The notes under the pieces: generated by a model
Told to the model about the DNA's origin: nothing
Seen by the model: the letters and a program-made list of their open reading frames with translations, nothing else
Database searches by the model: none
Made by a program: the position numbers and the translations under genes
DNA from: Oscillospiraceae bacterium
Lineage (GTDB): Bacteria > Bacillota > Clostridia > Oscillospirales > SIG627
NCBI GenBank assembly: GCA_015064635.1
Contig: SVRV01000003.1
Span: 1 to 64,000 of the forward strand
Length of the DNA: 64,000 nucleotides
Direction of reading: 5' to 3'
Part shown: positions 15,536 through 24,300 of the stretch, in pieces
Numbering within the stretch: position 1 is the stretch's first letter
How the letters are laid out: every line of letters starts with the position of its first letter

Positions 15536-15571
15536 ACTCGGCAGAGAAATATTCTCTGCCGAGTTTTTTTG
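15536..15571 (+). terminator. Intrinsic terminator after the SLH gene
   Basis: ACTCGGCAGAGAA (15536-15548) and TTCTCTGCCGAGT (15552-15564) form a 13-bp perfect stem with loop ATA, followed by TTTTTTT. Confidence 0.95.
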
Positions 15572-15572
15572 T

Positions 15573-15840
15573 TTGTTTTAAACGTCCTTTCCCGCGCGAG
15601 CCGTGTGTCTGCAGATGAAAACCCTGCTTTAGCAAGGGCGGTTTCCGCTCTCTGGCATTTTTGCTTCCAACGTCCGTGACCGCGCATGGCGGTACGGGAG
15701 GCCTGCACCTGCTTCGAGTAGGGGAATCCATTTATCATTTGTGGGTTTATATGACAGACATCACGAGAAGGGCAGGAAATATGCACTTCGTGTAAAGGTA
15801 TTAACCTTGTTCTTCAAAAATTAATATAAAAATCTTTGAA
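15573..15840. other. GC-rich intergenic block without a supported gene
   Basis: Between the terminator and DUF1292 there is a stretch, strongest at 15590-15720, with clearly higher GC than its surroundings and short runs such as CCCGCGCGAGCC and GCGGTACGGGAGGCCTGCACC. Minus-strand frames cross it but have no ribosome site and run into the neighbouring SLH gene and terminator. It could be an untranslated repeat element or RNA gene; I see no promoter for one. Confidence 0.35.
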
Positions 15841-15846
15841 GTTATA

Positions 15847-15896
15847 AGAAACTTTTTACAAAAAGTTTCTGGTCGGGTTTCAGGGCAGAGCCCTGA
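15847..15896. repeat. REP-like double hairpin
   Basis: AGAAACTTTTT/AAAAAGTTTCT (15847-15870) and TCAGGGC/GCCCTGA (15880-15896) are two adjacent perfect dyads. This tandem of an A/T-stem and a GGGC stem is reminiscent of intergenic repeats in related clostridial genomes. It lies 18 bases past the end of DUF1292 and may also end its transcript, read on the minus strand. Confidence 0.55.
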
Positions 15897-15913
15897 TATA
15901 ATCACTTACTTAA

Positions 15914-16225
15914 TTACTTTTCGCAGTGGTCACAGTCGCAGCCACAACCGTCGTGGTCGAACTCTTCCATGAGCTCGTCTTCGAAAGCATCTGCAACCTT
16001 GTCGAACTCATCGTCGTCGTCGATTGTAACGAGCATTTCGTTTCCGTCCTCGTCAACAGCTATCTTGAGAATAACAAATTCGTCACCCTCTTCATCGTTG
16101 GGGACAAGAGCAAGATAATTGTTTCCGTCGATTTCAAGATCGCCTATAACAGCAAAATCCTTTTCCACACCGTCTTCATCTGTGAGTGTGAGTATGTCAG
16201 CTTCAAATTCGTTGTTTTCTACCAT
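15914..16225 (-). CDS. DUF1292-family acidic protein
   Basis: The protein has 103 residues and is very acidic. The body FEADILTLTDEDGVEKDFAV followed by YLALVPNDEEGDEFVILKI is characteristic of DUF1292, small Firmicutes proteins of unknown function. The tail EEFDHDGCGCDCDHCEK is Cys/His-rich and may bind a metal, which is not part of the core domain. An upstream ATG at 16252 exists, but AGGAGGACATAAAA places translation at 16225. Confidence 0.85.
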   Translation of the reverse strand: MVENNEFEADILTLTDEDGVEKDFAVIGDLEIDGNNYLALVPNDEEGDEFVILKIAVDEDGNEMLVTIDDDDEFDKVADAFEDELMEEFDHDGCGCDCDHCEK

Positions 16226-16265
16226 TTTTATGTCCTCCTGTATTTCATTCAATTTAACTGATTAT

Positions 16266-16294
16266 ATTTTACACTATTCGTGTTGTTTAGTCAA
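16266..16294 (-). promoter_or_regulatory. Predicted promoter of DUF1292
   Basis: On the minus strand TTGACT (16289-16294), 17 bases, TAAAAT (16266-16271). Confidence 0.65.
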
Positions 16295-16301
16295 TAGCTT
16301 T

Positions 16302-18044
16302 TTAAAAATTGAAATATTCCTTGAACAAATTTAATTTTGTAAGACTGTCGCTTTCATCCTTGGATGATATGAAGTAATAAAGCTTTATTTTGGGCTCGGT
16401 ACCGGAAGGTCTTACGGTAATACTGCTGTTGTCCTCAAGAATGTAGGTCAGTACGTTTTCGGGTGCGAAGGGAAGAGCTTCGGATTCACCCGTGATGAGA
16501 TTCTTTAAGGTTGTAGCTGAATAATCCGCAATTTTTGCAATCTTAACCGATGCTATCTCTGCGGGAGGCTCGTTTCTGAGTCTCTTCATGATGTCCGCCA
16601 TTTCTTCGACAAAGTTGGGAGAGGTTATTATCGTTTCTCCCCAATATTCTCCCCAGAATCCGTATTCGCTGTAAATATCGTCTATAACATCGAAAAGCGT
16701 TTTGCCGCTCAGCTTTGCATCAAGAGCCGCCTCTGATGCAAGAAGTGCCGCCGCAACGCCGTCCTTGTCTCTTGCGTAGGTGCCGGTAAGATAACCGTAG
16801 GATTCTTCAAATCCGAAAATAAAGCTGTGAGAACCGCTTGCTTCAAATTCCTTTATTTTCTCTCCTATATATTTAAAGCCGGTGTAAACATCGAAAACAG
16901 TGACACCGTTTTTCTCACACATTACCTGGGCAAGCTTTGATGATACAATGGACTTTACCATAGCGGGATTTTTAGGCATGGTATTGTTTGCGGTTTTTGA
17001 CTTTATAATATAGTTTATGAGAACAAGTGCAATTTGATTACCTGTAAGAGCGGTAAATTCACCGTTTTTGTTTTTAAGTGCAATACCCATTCTGTCAGCA
17101 TCGGGGTCGGTAGCAATAATTACGTCGTATCCCTCCGAAATGGCAATCGCCTCGTTGAATGCCGCAATAAACTGAGGATTGGGACGCTCGACAGTGGGGA
17201 AGTTGCCGTCGGGCTTCGACTGGCTTTCTACACTTCTTACGGATGTGAAGCCTGCCATACCGAGAGCCTCGGGAACGAGCTTGTAGCCTGCGCCGTGAAG
17301 GGGAGTGTAGAGAATTTTGATTTCATTTCCGTTTCTCTTGATAACTTCGGGAGCGACAGTTTGCGCAAGTACATTCTTTAAGTATGCACTGTCAACCTCG
17401 TCACCGATTACAGTGATTTTTCCGTCACTTACCGCCTTGTCAAAGTCAAGTTTGGGAATATTCCACATATCAAGAGTAAGGAATTTATCTGCTACCTTCT
17501 TGGCTTCGATTGGAGGAAGCTGTGCACCGTCCTCCCAGTATACCTTGTAACCGTTGTATTCTTTAGTGTTATGAGATGCGGTAATATTTATACCTGCCTT
17601 GCATCCGAGATGCCTTATGGCAAAGGAAAGCTCGGGAGTGGGACGAAGGGAGTCGAAGATGTACACCTTGATTCCCGCAGCCGCCAGAACGCAAGCGGAA
17701 AGCTTTGAATAAAGCTCGGAATTGTTTCTGCTGTCGCAAGCGATAACAACACCGCTTTCGGCACCGTTTGCTTCAAGCACTGTCATGGCAAGGGAATATG
17801 TGGCAAGAGCAACTGTTTCGCAATTCATATTTGCGCTACTGGGAAGCATTTTACCTCTGAGTCCTGCTGTACCGAAGCCTATCATCTTGGCGAAGTTTCG
17901 GATAATACCATCATCGTCAAGAGAGTTTATAAATTCATCATCGCCGTGGCATTTTTCGGCGTTGTTCTTCCATTCGGCAAGGTTATCCTTGGCAATTTTA
18001 AGTAATTCTTCTTTTGAAATATCTGCACTAAAGTTTAATTTCAT
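16302..18044 (-). CDS. Phosphoglucomutase/phosphomannomutase-family enzyme
   Basis: The protein has 580 residues, the size of the long alpha-phosphoglucomutases (PgcA type) of Firmicutes. All four active-site loops are visible: TASHNTKEYNGYKVYW with phospho-Ser157, the metal loop ATDPDADRMGI, the sugar-binding GFEESYGYL, and the C-terminal phosphate loop RPSGTEPKIKLYY. It interconverts glucose 1- and 6-phosphate (possibly also mannose), feeding UDP-glucose and wall polymer synthesis. AGGAGTACACAG precedes ATG. The gene has its own promoter with a small palindrome over the -35 box. Confidence 0.93.
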   Translation of the reverse strand: MKLNFSADISKEELLKIAKDNLAEWKNNAEKCHGDDEFINSLDDDGIIRNFAKMIGFGTAGLRGKMLPSSANMNCETVALATYSLAMTVLEANGAESGVVIACDSRNNSELYSKLSACVLAAAGIKVYIFDSLRPTPELSFAIRHLGCKAGINITASHNTKEYNGYKVYWEDGAQLPPIEAKKVADKFLTLDMWNIPKLDFDKAVSDGKITVIGDEVDSAYLKNVLAQTVAPEVIKRNGNEIKILYTPLHGAGYKLVPEALGMAGFTSVRSVESQSKPDGNFPTVERPNPQFIAAFNEAIAISEGYDVIIATDPDADRMGIALKNKNGEFTALTGNQIALVLINYIIKSKTANNTMPKNPAMVKSIVSSKLAQVMCEKNGVTVFDVYTGFKYIGEKIKEFEASGSHSFIFGFEESYGYLTGTYARDKDGVAAALLASEAALDAKLSGKTLFDVIDDIYSEYGFWGEYWGETIITSPNFVEEMADIMKRLRNEPPAEIASVKIAKIADYSATTLKNLITGESEALPFAPENVLTYILEDNSSITVRPSGTEPKIKLYYFISSKDESDSLTKLNLFKEYFNF

Positions 18045-18077
18045 CTGTGTACTCCTATGATTTTGTTTACTGGAACT

Positions 18078-18116
18078 ATTATATCAAAAAAAATGAAAAA
18101 TTACAACCTGTTGTAA
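18078..18116 (-). promoter_or_regulatory. Phosphohexomutase promoter with palindrome
   Basis: On the minus strand TTGTAA (18101-18106), 17 bases, TATAAT (18078-18083). TTACAACCTGTTGTAA (18101-18116) is a perfect 7-bp dyad covering the -35 box and might be an operator. Confidence 0.6.
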
Positions 18117-18120
18117 TAAA

Positions 18121-18146
18121 AAAATGACCGCATATGCGGTCATTTT
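18121..18146 (-). terminator. Terminator of the DUF4430 gene
   Basis: AAAATGACCGCATATGCGGTCATTTT is self-complementary over its whole length (26 bases; given here as AAAATGACCGCAT plus its mirror). On the minus strand it is followed by more T residues. Confidence 0.85.
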
Positions 18147-18154
18147 AAAACTTT

Positions 18155-18610
18155 TTACTTAGTTGCAGGAATTACAACTTCCTCATATCTGAATTCAAGC
18201 ACTTCTCCGCCTTCCATCTCATCGTGCTGAGCTGTAAGACCTGTCTTGTCAACAAACTTGCCTGATTCATCGTCTTTTCTGTAGTATACGAACTGATATG
18301 TCTTTCCGTCTTCCTTCTTGCCTGCTTCGATATCACCGATAATGGTAACAACGAAGGAGTCTGCATCTTCCTTGTTTACAAAGTACTCGATTTTAGCCTG
18401 CTTGAGAGCAGCTTCGAGACAGTCAAGAGCGTAGAAGTTTTCACCAACGATTGAGTCGGGATTCTTTTCACCAAGCTTTACAACCTGTTCGCAAATTACC
18501 TTTTTGTCGCCGTCAAGAACACGAACTGTGACAGAGCCTGACGAGCAGGAGGTGAGCAGCATGGCTGCGAGCGATAAAACTACGAGCGCTAAAGCAATTA
18601 TTCTTTTCAT
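18155..18610 (-). CDS. DUF4430-like lipoprotein
   Basis: The protein has 151 residues. The signal sequence MKRIIALALVVLSLAAMLLT ends in a lipobox (LLTSC), so Cys22 would be lipidated and the protein held on the outer face of the membrane. The remaining 130 residues, including FYALDCLEAALKQAKIEYFV and YQFVYYRKDDESGKF, resemble the DUF4430 fold, found in cobalamin-binding intrinsic-factor-like and surface proteins. No ligand is known. AGGAGATATT precedes the start. It diverges from the ribosomal cluster. Confidence 0.75.
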   Translation of the reverse strand: MKRIIALALVVLSLAAMLLTSCSSGSVTVRVLDGDKKVICEQVVKLGEKNPDSIVGENFYALDCLEAALKQAKIEYFVNKEDADSFVVTIIGDIEAGKKEDGKTYQFVYYRKDDESGKFVDKTGLTAQHDEMEGGEVLEFRYEEVVIPATK

Positions 18611-18664
18611 TATAATATCTCCTTAGTATTCTTTGGCGACAACGCCGAATTTATTAGCGAAACA

Positions 18665-18693
18665 ATTATACCTTAAAATATGATTTTTGTCAA
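18665..18693 (-). promoter_or_regulatory. Consensus promoter of the lipoprotein gene
   Basis: On the minus strand TTGACA (18688-18693), 17 bases, TATAAT (18665-18670). Confidence 0.8.
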
Positions 18694-18713
18694 TAGTAAA
18701 ACAAAAAAACCAC

Positions 18714-18742
18714 TTGCATTTCGGGGAATAAAATGATATAAT
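18714..18742 (+). promoter_or_regulatory. Ribosomal cluster promoter P1
   Basis: TTGCAT (18714-18719), 17 bases, TATAAT (18737-18742), about 400 bases before rpsJ. Confidence 0.7.
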
Positions 18743-18806
18743 AGTCGGGCAAGCTCAGAAAATGCGAATAAAATTGTGAATATTTTGTAAATGTTGTAAA
18801 AAATAC

Positions 18807-18835
18807 TTGAAAATATTTACAATATATATTATACT
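18807..18835 (+). promoter_or_regulatory. Ribosomal cluster promoter P2
   Basis: TTGAAA (18807-18812), 17 bases, TATACT (18830-18835), about 300 bases before rpsJ. Confidence 0.6.
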
Positions 18836-18842
18836 AATTGAG

Positions 18843-19144
18843 CTTGATATGCGATGAAGCGGGAGGTTGGTACCGTGAGGTATGGAATTTCCGCAGAGTA
18901 TGTCCGAAAAACGGGCGACAGTACAACTGACATAATTCGATTTCGTATGGGTTTTCTTCCATTATATATATAGTGGCGGAATTCCGAGTTGCAGCGGAGT
19001 CGAAACCTCTTCACTTTAGCGGGGGAGGTGCGCCTGTGGATTTTGAGCTTCGTCAAAATCCTTTTGTAAAGGGTGTTGATGAAACACCCGGGGCGGTGTT
19101 GAGTTTCTGCTCCCAAGAAATTAACATTTTTAAGGAGGCAAATT
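18843..19144 (+). promoter_or_regulatory. Long structured 5' leader of the S10 operon
   Basis: About 300 bases without a convincing gene separate P2 from rpsJ. Near the end lie two hairpins: GGATTTTGA/TCAAAATCC (19038-19061, loop GCTTCG, then TTTTG) and GGGTGTT/AACACCC (19071-19089). A GTG-started 32-codon frame (18875-18973) behind GGGAGG is also present. Ribosomal leaders often bind a ribosomal protein, such as L4 in enterobacteria; whether that happens here is unknown. The first hairpin resembles a weak attenuator. Confidence 0.55.
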
Positions 19145-19456
19145 ATGGCAAACGAAAAGATTCGTGTAAGACTTAAGGCTTACGACCACACACTTATCGA
19201 TCAGTCAGCGGAGAAAATCGTTGAGACAGCTAAGCGTTTCGGCGCTCAGGTTTCAGGTCCTATTCCGTTGCCCACTGAGAAGGAAGTGGTAACAATTCTT
19301 CGTGCTGTACACAAGTACAAGGATTCCCGTGAGCAGTTTGAGATGCGCACTCACAAGAGACTTATTGACGTTATCAAGCCGTCAAAGGCCGCTGTAGAGG
19401 CACTCACAAGTCTTGAACTTCCCGCCGGCGTTGAAATCGAACTCAAAGTATTTTAA
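19145..19456 (+). CDS. rpsJ: 30S ribosomal protein S10
   Basis: The 103-residue protein has normal length. [20 protein letters not shown] and GPIPLPTEK are hallmark S10 segments, and [12 protein letters not shown] marks the 16S-rRNA and NusB-contact region. It belongs to the head of the small subunit and also acts in antitermination as NusE. AAGGAGGCAAATT is the ribosome site. It is the first gene of the cluster and follows the long leader, so any autogenous control of the whole operon would act here. A 65-base gap to rplC contains a small GTTGGGC/GCTCAAC hairpin. Confidence 0.98.
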   Translation: MANEKIRVRLKAYDHTLIDQSAEKIVETAKRFGAQVSGPIPLPTEKEVVTILRAVHKYKDSREQFEMRTHKRLIDVIKPSKAAVEALTSLELPAGVEIELKVF

Positions 19457-19521
19457 TTCACGCGGCAAACAAAAACTAGTCATGTTGGGCGAAATGCTCA
19501 ACCAATAATTAGGAGGAAAAA

Positions 19522-20151
19522 ATGAAAAAAGGTATTATCGGAAAGAAGATCGGTATGACACAGATCTTCTGCGAAAACGGTGAAGTAATTCCCGTAACCA
19601 TCATTGAAGTAGGTCCCTGTCCCGTAGTACAGAAGAAGACCGCTGAAACAGATGGATATGATGCAGTTCAGCTTGGCTTTGAAGAAGTTGCTGAAAGAAA
19701 GGTAACTCAGCCTATCAAGGGTCACTTCAAGAAGGCTAACATCACTCTCAAGCGCCATCTCAAGGAATTCAGACTTGACGATGCAGCAAGCTACAATGTA
19801 GGCGACGAGATCAAAGCTGATATATTTGCAGCAGGTGACAAGATAGATGTAACCGGTACATCAAAGGGTCACGGTTATACAGGCGCTATTAAGCGTTGGA
19901 ATCTCAGCATGCTTGGTCAGACACACGGTATCGGTCCGATTCACCGTCAGTCCGGTTCTATGGGTGTTATCGACCCTGCGAGAATCTTCAAGAATAAGAA
20001 AATGGCAGGTCAGTGGGGTAACGAAAAGGTTACAATTCTGAACCTCGACGTCGTAAAGGTTGATGCGGAAAAGAATGTTATCGCTGTTAAGGGTGCTGTT
20101 CCCGGTGCTCGTGGCGGTATCGTGTTCATCCGTGACTCCATTAAGGCGTAA
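19522..20151 (+). CDS. rplC: 50S ribosomal protein L3
   Basis: The 209-residue protein starts [20 protein letters not shown], the universal L3 opening. The loop that reaches the peptidyl-transferase centre is seen as [12 protein letters not shown], then [11 protein letters not shown] with the glutamine that is methylated in some bacteria. It helps nucleate large-subunit assembly. AGGAGGAAAAA precedes the start, 65 bases after rpsJ. No irregularities. Confidence 0.98.
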   Translation: MKKGIIGKKIGMTQIFCENGEVIPVTIIEVGPCPVVQKKTAETDGYDAVQLGFEEVAERKVTQPIKGHFKKANITLKRHLKEFRLDDAASYNVGDEIKADIFAAGDKIDVTGTSKGHGYTGAIKRWNLSMLGQTHGIGPIHRQSGSMGVIDPARIFKNKKMAGQWGNEKVTILNLDVVKVDAEKNVIAVKGAVPGARGGIVFIRDSIKA

Positions 20152-20173
20152 CTTGTAGGAAGGAGGAAAAACA

Positions 20174-20800
20174 ATGCCTAGCGTAAAAGTATATGATATG
20201 ACCGGTAAAGAAACAGGTACAGTTGAGCTTTGCGACAAGCTCTTTGGCGCAGAAGTAAACGAAGCTGTTCTTCACATGGCAGTACGTGCATATCTCTCAA
20301 ATCAGAGACAGGGCACACAGTCAACTCTTACAAGAGCAGAAGTATCCGGCGGCGGTATCAAGCCCTGGAGACAGAAGGGTACAGGCAGAGCACGTCAGGG
20401 TTCAACCCGTTCACCTCAGTGGACACACGGTGGCGTAGCACTTGGTCCCAAGCCCAGAACTTACAAGCTTTCTCTCAATAAGAAAGTACGTGCTATCGCT
20501 CTTCAGAGTGCACTTTCAGCAAAGTGTGCAGCTGATGAGATCAAGGTAGTTGACTCAATCGCAACAAGCGAATTCAAGACAAAGACAATGGCAGCTATGC
20601 TTACCGCTATCGGTGCAGACAAGAAGGCTCTTGTAGTGCTTCCCGAAAACGACAAGATGATAGTTAAGTCATTTGCTAACATTCCCGGCGTTAAGACAAC
20701 ACTTGCCAACAACCTGAATGTTTACGACATTCTCAACGGTGGTAGTTTGATTATAGCTAAACCGGCAATTGAAAAGATCGAGGAGGTATATGCAAAATGA
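20174..20800 (+). CDS. rplD: 50S ribosomal protein L4
   Basis: The 208-residue protein contains the conserved exit-tunnel loop [20 protein letters not shown] and [13 protein letters not shown]. It binds 23S rRNA early in assembly; in enterobacteria it also represses its own S10 operon, which is not shown for this group. The start follows AAGGAGGAAAAACA, 22 bases after rplC, and the stop overlaps the rplW start in ATGA. Confidence 0.98.
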   Translation: MPSVKVYDMTGKETGTVELCDKLFGAEVNEAVLHMAVRAYLSNQRQGTQSTLTRAEVSGGGIKPWRQKGTGRARQGSTRSPQWTHGGVALGPKPRTYKLSLNKKVRAIALQSALSAKCAADEIKVVDSIATSEFKTKTMAAMLTAIGADKKALVVLPENDKMIVKSFANIPGVKTTLANNLNVYDILNGGSLIIAKPAIEKIEEVYAK

Positions 20801-21093
20801 AAACATCCTGCGATATTATCATAAGACCGATCATCACAGAAGCCAGCATGCAGGGTATTGCAGACAAGAAGTACACCTTCGAAGTTGCAAAATCTGCAAA
20901 CAAGGTTGAGATAAAGAAGGCTATTGAAGAAATCTTCAAGGGCGTTAAGGTTCTCGACGTTAACACAAGCAGAATAAACGGAAAACCCAAGAGACTCGGC
21001 GTACACATGGGCAAGACAAGCTCATGGAAGAAGGCTGTTGTAACACTTACAGCTGATTCCAAGACCATCGAGTTCTTCGACGGTATGATGTAA
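20797..21093 (+). CDS. rplW: 50S ribosomal protein L23
   Basis: The 98-residue protein contains [20 protein letters not shown] and [20 protein letters not shown], typical of uL23, which lies at the exit of the peptide tunnel and docks trigger factor and SRP. Its ATG overlaps the rplD stop by four bases, indicating coupled translation, with GAGGAGG inside the end of rplD as ribosome site. Confidence 0.97.
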   Translation: MKTSCDIIIRPIITEASMQGIADKKYTFEVAKSANKVEIKKAIEEIFKGVKVLDVNTSRINGKPKRLGVHMGKTSSWKKAVVTLTADSKTIEFFDGMM

Positions 21094-21112
21094 TTGAAGG
21101 AGGAGTGAAAAA

Positions 21113-21943
21113 ATGGCTACAAGAGTATACAAACCCACTACTCCCGGTAGAAGACAGATGTCTGTTCCTACATTTGAGGAAGTAACAAAGAAGACACCTG
21201 AAAAAAGCCTTATAGTAGAACTCAAGAAGACCGCAGGCCGTAACAACCTCGGTAGAATCACAGTTCGTCACAGAGGCGGCGGAAACAAGAAGAAATACAG
21301 AATCATCGATTTCAAGAGACAGAATGCAACACCTGCAACTGTTATCGCAATCGAGTATGACCCCAACAGAAACCCCTACATCGCTCTTATTCAGCATGAG
21401 GACGGCACAAAGGCGTATGTTATCGCTCCTGTAGGTCTCAAGGTAGGCGACACAATCATGTCATCTCCCGAGGCTGACATCAAGCCCGGTAACACACTTC
21501 CCATTGCTAACATTCCTGTTGGTACATTCATTCACAACATCGAAATTTACCCCGGCAAGGGCGCTCAGCTTGTAAGAACTGCAGGAAGTGCAGCTCAGCT
21601 TATGGCTAAGGAAGGCGAGCTTGCTCAGGTAAGACTTCCCTCAGGCGAAGTAAGATACATCCGTATGGATTGTAAGGCTACTATCGGACAGATAGGCAAC
21701 GTTGAAGCAGAAAACATTAAGCGCGGTAAGGCAGGTAAGACTCGTCACCTCGGTATCCGTCCTACAGTAAGAGGTTCTGTAATGAACCCCGTAGATCACC
21801 CTCACGGTGGTGGTGAAGGACGTTCACCCATCGGTCGTCCCGGACCTGTAACTCCTTGGGGCAAGCCCGCACTTGGTTACAAGACTCGTAACAAGAAGGC
21901 TCGCACTAACAAGTTCATAGTTAAGCGCAGAAACGACAAATAA
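21113..21943 (+). CDS. rplB: 50S ribosomal protein L2
   Basis: The 276-residue protein has the usual length. [20 protein letters not shown] marks the RNA-binding OB part and [20 protein letters not shown] the C-terminal loop, with the conserved His needed near the peptidyl-transferase centre. It bridges the subunits. It follows rplW by 19 bases behind AAGGAGGAGTG. Confidence 0.98.
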   Translation: MATRVYKPTTPGRRQMSVPTFEEVTKKTPEKSLIVELKKTAGRNNLGRITVRHRGGGNKKKYRIIDFKRQNATPATVIAIEYDPNRNPYIALIQHEDGTKAYVIAPVGLKVGDTIMSSPEADIKPGNTLPIANIPVGTFIHNIEIYPGKGAQLVRTAGSAAQLMAKEGELAQVRLPSGEVRYIRMDCKATIGQIGNVEAENIKRGKAGKTRHLGIRPTVRGSVMNPVDHPHGGGEGRSPIGRPGPVTPWGKPALGYKTRNKKARTNKFIVKRRNDK

Positions 21944-21969
21944 GCTGTTATCGAAAGGAGGAAACAATA

Positions 21970-22245
21970 ATGAGTAGAAGCGTAAAGAAAGGCCCTTTTG
22001 TTCAACAGGTTCTCTATGACAGAATCGAAGCAATGAACAAGGCAGGCGAAAAGAAGGTTATAAAGACTTGGTCACGCGCCTCAACAATATTCCCCGAGTT
22101 CGTAGGACATACGATAGCGGTTTATGACGGAAGAAAGCATGTTCCCGTATATGTTACCGAAGATATGGTAGGTCACAAACTTGGTGAATTTGCCCTGACA
22201 AGAACCTTTAAGGGTCACTCAGGATCTAAAACATCAAACAACTAA
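21970..22245 (+). CDS. rpsS: 30S ribosomal protein S19
   Basis: The 91-residue protein starts [20 protein letters not shown] and includes [20 protein letters not shown] and [14 protein letters not shown], all universal uS19 features. It sits in the head of the 30S subunit near the A site and contacts S13. AAAGGAGGAAACAATA precedes ATG. The 51 bases to rplV contain a small GCGG/CCGC stem. Confidence 0.98.
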   Translation: MSRSVKKGPFVQQVLYDRIEAMNKAGEKKVIKTWSRASTIFPEFVGHTIAVYDGRKHVPVYVTEDMVGHKLGEFALTRTFKGHSGSKTSNN

Positions 22246-22296
22246 TAATTTAGGAAGACGCGGTAACATAGCAAGAGCCGCGAAAGGAGGATCTGC

Positions 22297-22644
22297 ATGG
22301 CAGAACAAGCAGTGTCTAAGGTATACCGTCGTGACGTGCGCATAAGCACAAGAAAAGTCATGATAGTACTTGACCTTATCAGAGACAAAGATGCAAAGCT
22401 CGCCCTCGGTATTCTCAAGAATACACCTAAGGCAGCAGCACCTTACATTACAAAGTTATTAAATGAAGCTGTCGCAAATGCTGAAAACAACTTCGGTATG
22501 AGCGCAGATAAGCTCTACGTAGCTGAATGCTTTGCTACACCCGGCAGAACACTTAAGAGAATCATGCCGAGAGCAAAGGGCAGAGCAGACCGTATATTGA
22601 AGAGAACATCTCACATTACCCTCGCGGTAAAAGAGAGAAACTAA
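22297..22644 (+). CDS. rplV: 50S ribosomal protein L22
   Basis: The 115-residue protein shows VRISTRKVMIVLDLIRDKDA and the C-terminal hairpin PRAKGRADRILKRTSHI, which lines the exit tunnel and can carry macrolide-resistance changes. No unusual insertions are seen in the tip. AAAGGAGGATCTGC precedes the start; rpsC follows after 24 bases. Confidence 0.97.
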   Translation: MAEQAVSKVYRRDVRISTRKVMIVLDLIRDKDAKLALGILKNTPKAAAPYITKLLNEAVANAENNFGMSADKLYVAECFATPGRTLKRIMPRAKGRADRILKRTSHITLAVKERN

Positions 22645-22668
22645 AGAAAGGGAGGTTGAACCGGTTTT

Positions 22669-23385
22669 ATGGGACAGAAAGTTAATCCTCACGGACTCCG
22701 TGTCGGCGTAATCAAGGATTGGGATTCAAGATGGTACTTTGATACAAAGAGCATCGGCGATACAATCGTTTCGGATTACGAATTAAGAAAATATCTCAAG
22801 AACAAGCTCCAGCTCGCTGGTGTTCCCAAGATTGAGATTGAAAGAGACAGCTCAAGAGTTAAGGTTCTCATCCACTGCGCAAAGCCCGGTATGGTTATCG
22901 GTAAGGGCGGAGCTGAGATTGAAAAGCTCAGACAGGATATTGAAGCCTTCCTTGGCAAACCCGTTTCAGTAAATGTAAACGAGGTTAAGAACCCTGACCT
23001 TAACGCACAGCTCGTTGCAGAGAACATCGCTTCTCAGCTTGAGCGCAGAATTGCTTTCAGAAGAGCAATGAAGCAGTGCATCGGCAGAACAATGAAGCTT
23101 GGCGCAAAGGGTATCAAGATTGCCGCATCAGGCAGACTTGCAGGCGCTGAAATCGCTCGTACAGAGCACTATCATGAAGGTACAATTCCCCTTCAGACCA
23201 TCCGTGCTGATATCGATTACGGATTTGCGGAAGCAAATACAACATATGGTAAGATTGGTATCAAGGTATGGATCTACAAGGGTGAAGTTCTCAATGCTTC
23301 AGTAAGAAGAGAAGCAAGAGAAGAGGCACCTCGCCGCAGAGAACGTCCTTCCAGAGAAGGAGGTAAACGAAATGTTAATGCCTAA
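22669..23385 (+). CDS. rpsC: 30S ribosomal protein S3
   Basis: The 238-residue protein begins [23 protein letters not shown] domain with [18 protein letters not shown] occupies residues of about 65-95, and the C-terminal domain has [18 protein letters not shown]. It forms the mRNA entry site with S4 and S5. Its 3' end overlaps rplP by 14 bases, so the GGAGGT for rplP lies inside this gene. Confidence 0.98.
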   Translation: MGQKVNPHGLRVGVIKDWDSRWYFDTKSIGDTIVSDYELRKYLKNKLQLAGVPKIEIERDSSRVKVLIHCAKPGMVIGKGGAEIEKLRQDIEAFLGKPVSVNVNEVKNPDLNAQLVAENIASQLERRIAFRRAMKQCIGRTMKLGAKGIKIAASGRLAGAEIARTEHYHEGTIPLQTIRADIDYGFAEANTTYGKIGIKVWIYKGEVLNASVRREAREEAPRRRERPSREGGKRNVNA

Positions 23386-23797
23386 GAGAGTAAAATACAG
23401 ACGTCAGCAGCGCGGAAGACTTAAGGGTCGTGCATACCGCGGAAACGTACTTGCATACGGTCAGTACGGTCTTGTGGCTGAAGAGCCCGCATGGATCACC
23501 TCAAACCAGATTGAGGCAGCCCGTATTGCGATGACACGTTACACAAAGCGTGGCGGTAATGTATGGATCAAGATATTCCCCGATAAGCCCGTAACAGAAA
23601 AGCCTGCTGAAACTCGAATGGGTTCCGGTAAAGGTTCACCTGAGTACTGGGTAGCAGTAGTTAAGCCCGGAAGAATACTTTTCGAAATGGACGGTATCTC
23701 CGAGGAAGTTGCAAAGGAAGCTATGAGACTTGCAAGTCACAAGCTCCCCATCAAGTGTAAGTTTATAAAGAAAGAAGCTGAGGAGGTAGCAGAATGA
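23372..23797 (+). CDS. rplP: 50S ribosomal protein L16
   Basis: The 141-residue protein opens [20 protein letters not shown] and contains [19 protein letters not shown] and [20 protein letters not shown], with the conserved Arg that is hydroxylated in some bacteria. L16 helps position the A-site tRNA. GAAGGAGGTAAACGA inside rpsC precedes the start; the stop overlaps rpmC by four bases. Confidence 0.98.
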   Translation: MLMPKRVKYRRQQRGRLKGRAYRGNVLAYGQYGLVAEEPAWITSNQIEAARIAMTRYTKRGGNVWIKIFPDKPVTEKPAETRMGSGKGSPEYWVAVVKPGRILFEMDGISEEVAKEAMRLASHKLPIKCKFIKKEAEEVAE

Positions 23798-24000
23798 AAA
23801 TTACTGAAATAAGAGAAAAGACTACCGAAGAGCTTAATGTAGAACTTCGTTCAAAGAAGGATGCACTCTTACATCTCCGCTTCCAGCATGCAATCAATCA
23901 GCTTGATAATCCTCAGAAGATAGTTGAGACAAAGAAGGATATCGCAAGAATCCTCACAGCTATCAGAGAGAAAGAACTTGCTGAAGGCAAGCAGAATTAA
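23794..24000 (+). CDS. rpmC: 50S ribosomal protein L29
   Basis: A short, two-helix protein of 68 residues: [20 protein letters not shown] and [16 protein letters not shown] are typical of uL29, which lies beside L23 at the tunnel exit. Its ATG overlaps the rplP stop in ATGA, and GAGGAGG lies inside rplP. The rpsQ gene follows after 19 bases. Confidence 0.96.
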   Translation: MKITEIREKTTEELNVELRSKKDALLHLRFQHAINQLDNPQKIVETKKDIARILTAIREKELAEGKQN

Positions 24001-24019
24001 GCGGGAAGGAGAATAGAAA

Positions 24020-24280
24020 ATGGAAAATACAAGAACACTCAGAAAAACACGTGTTGGTAAGGTTGTATCAGACAAGATGGACAAGACCATCGTAGTTGCA
24101 ATCGAAACAAGTGTAAAACATTCTCTTTACAATAAGATAGTAAGAAGAACCGTAAAATTCAAAGCTCATGACGAAAATAATGAATGTCGCGTAGGCGATA
24201 AGGTGCTTATCATGGAGACAAGACCTCTTTCCAAGGATAAGAACTGGCGTCTCGTTGAAATCATTGAGAAAGCTAAGTAA
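24020..24280 (+). CDS. rpsQ: 30S ribosomal protein S17
   Basis: The 86-residue OB-fold protein contains [20 protein letters not shown] and the ending [20 protein letters not shown], both characteristic of uS17, a primary 16S rRNA binder of the body of the 30S subunit. GGGAAGGAGAATAGAAA precedes ATG. Confidence 0.97.
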   Translation: MENTRTLRKTRVGKVVSDKMDKTIVVAIETSVKHSLYNKIVRRTVKFKAHDENNECRVGDKVLIMETRPLSKDKNWRLVEIIEKAK

Positions 24281-24300
24281 GCCAAAGGAGGATACACACA

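Noticed and set aside
15426-15731. A 101-residue minus-strand frame across the GC-rich block
   Set aside because: It overlaps the SLH gene end and its strong terminator, lacks a ribosome site and reads as low-quality Arg/Ser/Pro-rich protein.
18875-18973. A 32-codon GTG frame in the S10 leader
   Set aside because: It has a fair ribosome site but no recognisable protein and lies in structured leader RNA; kept only as part of the leader finding.
19038-19065. A true terminator in the S10 leader
   Set aside because: The 9-bp stem is good, but only four T residues follow, and full termination would silence the ribosomal cluster; described as a possible attenuator.
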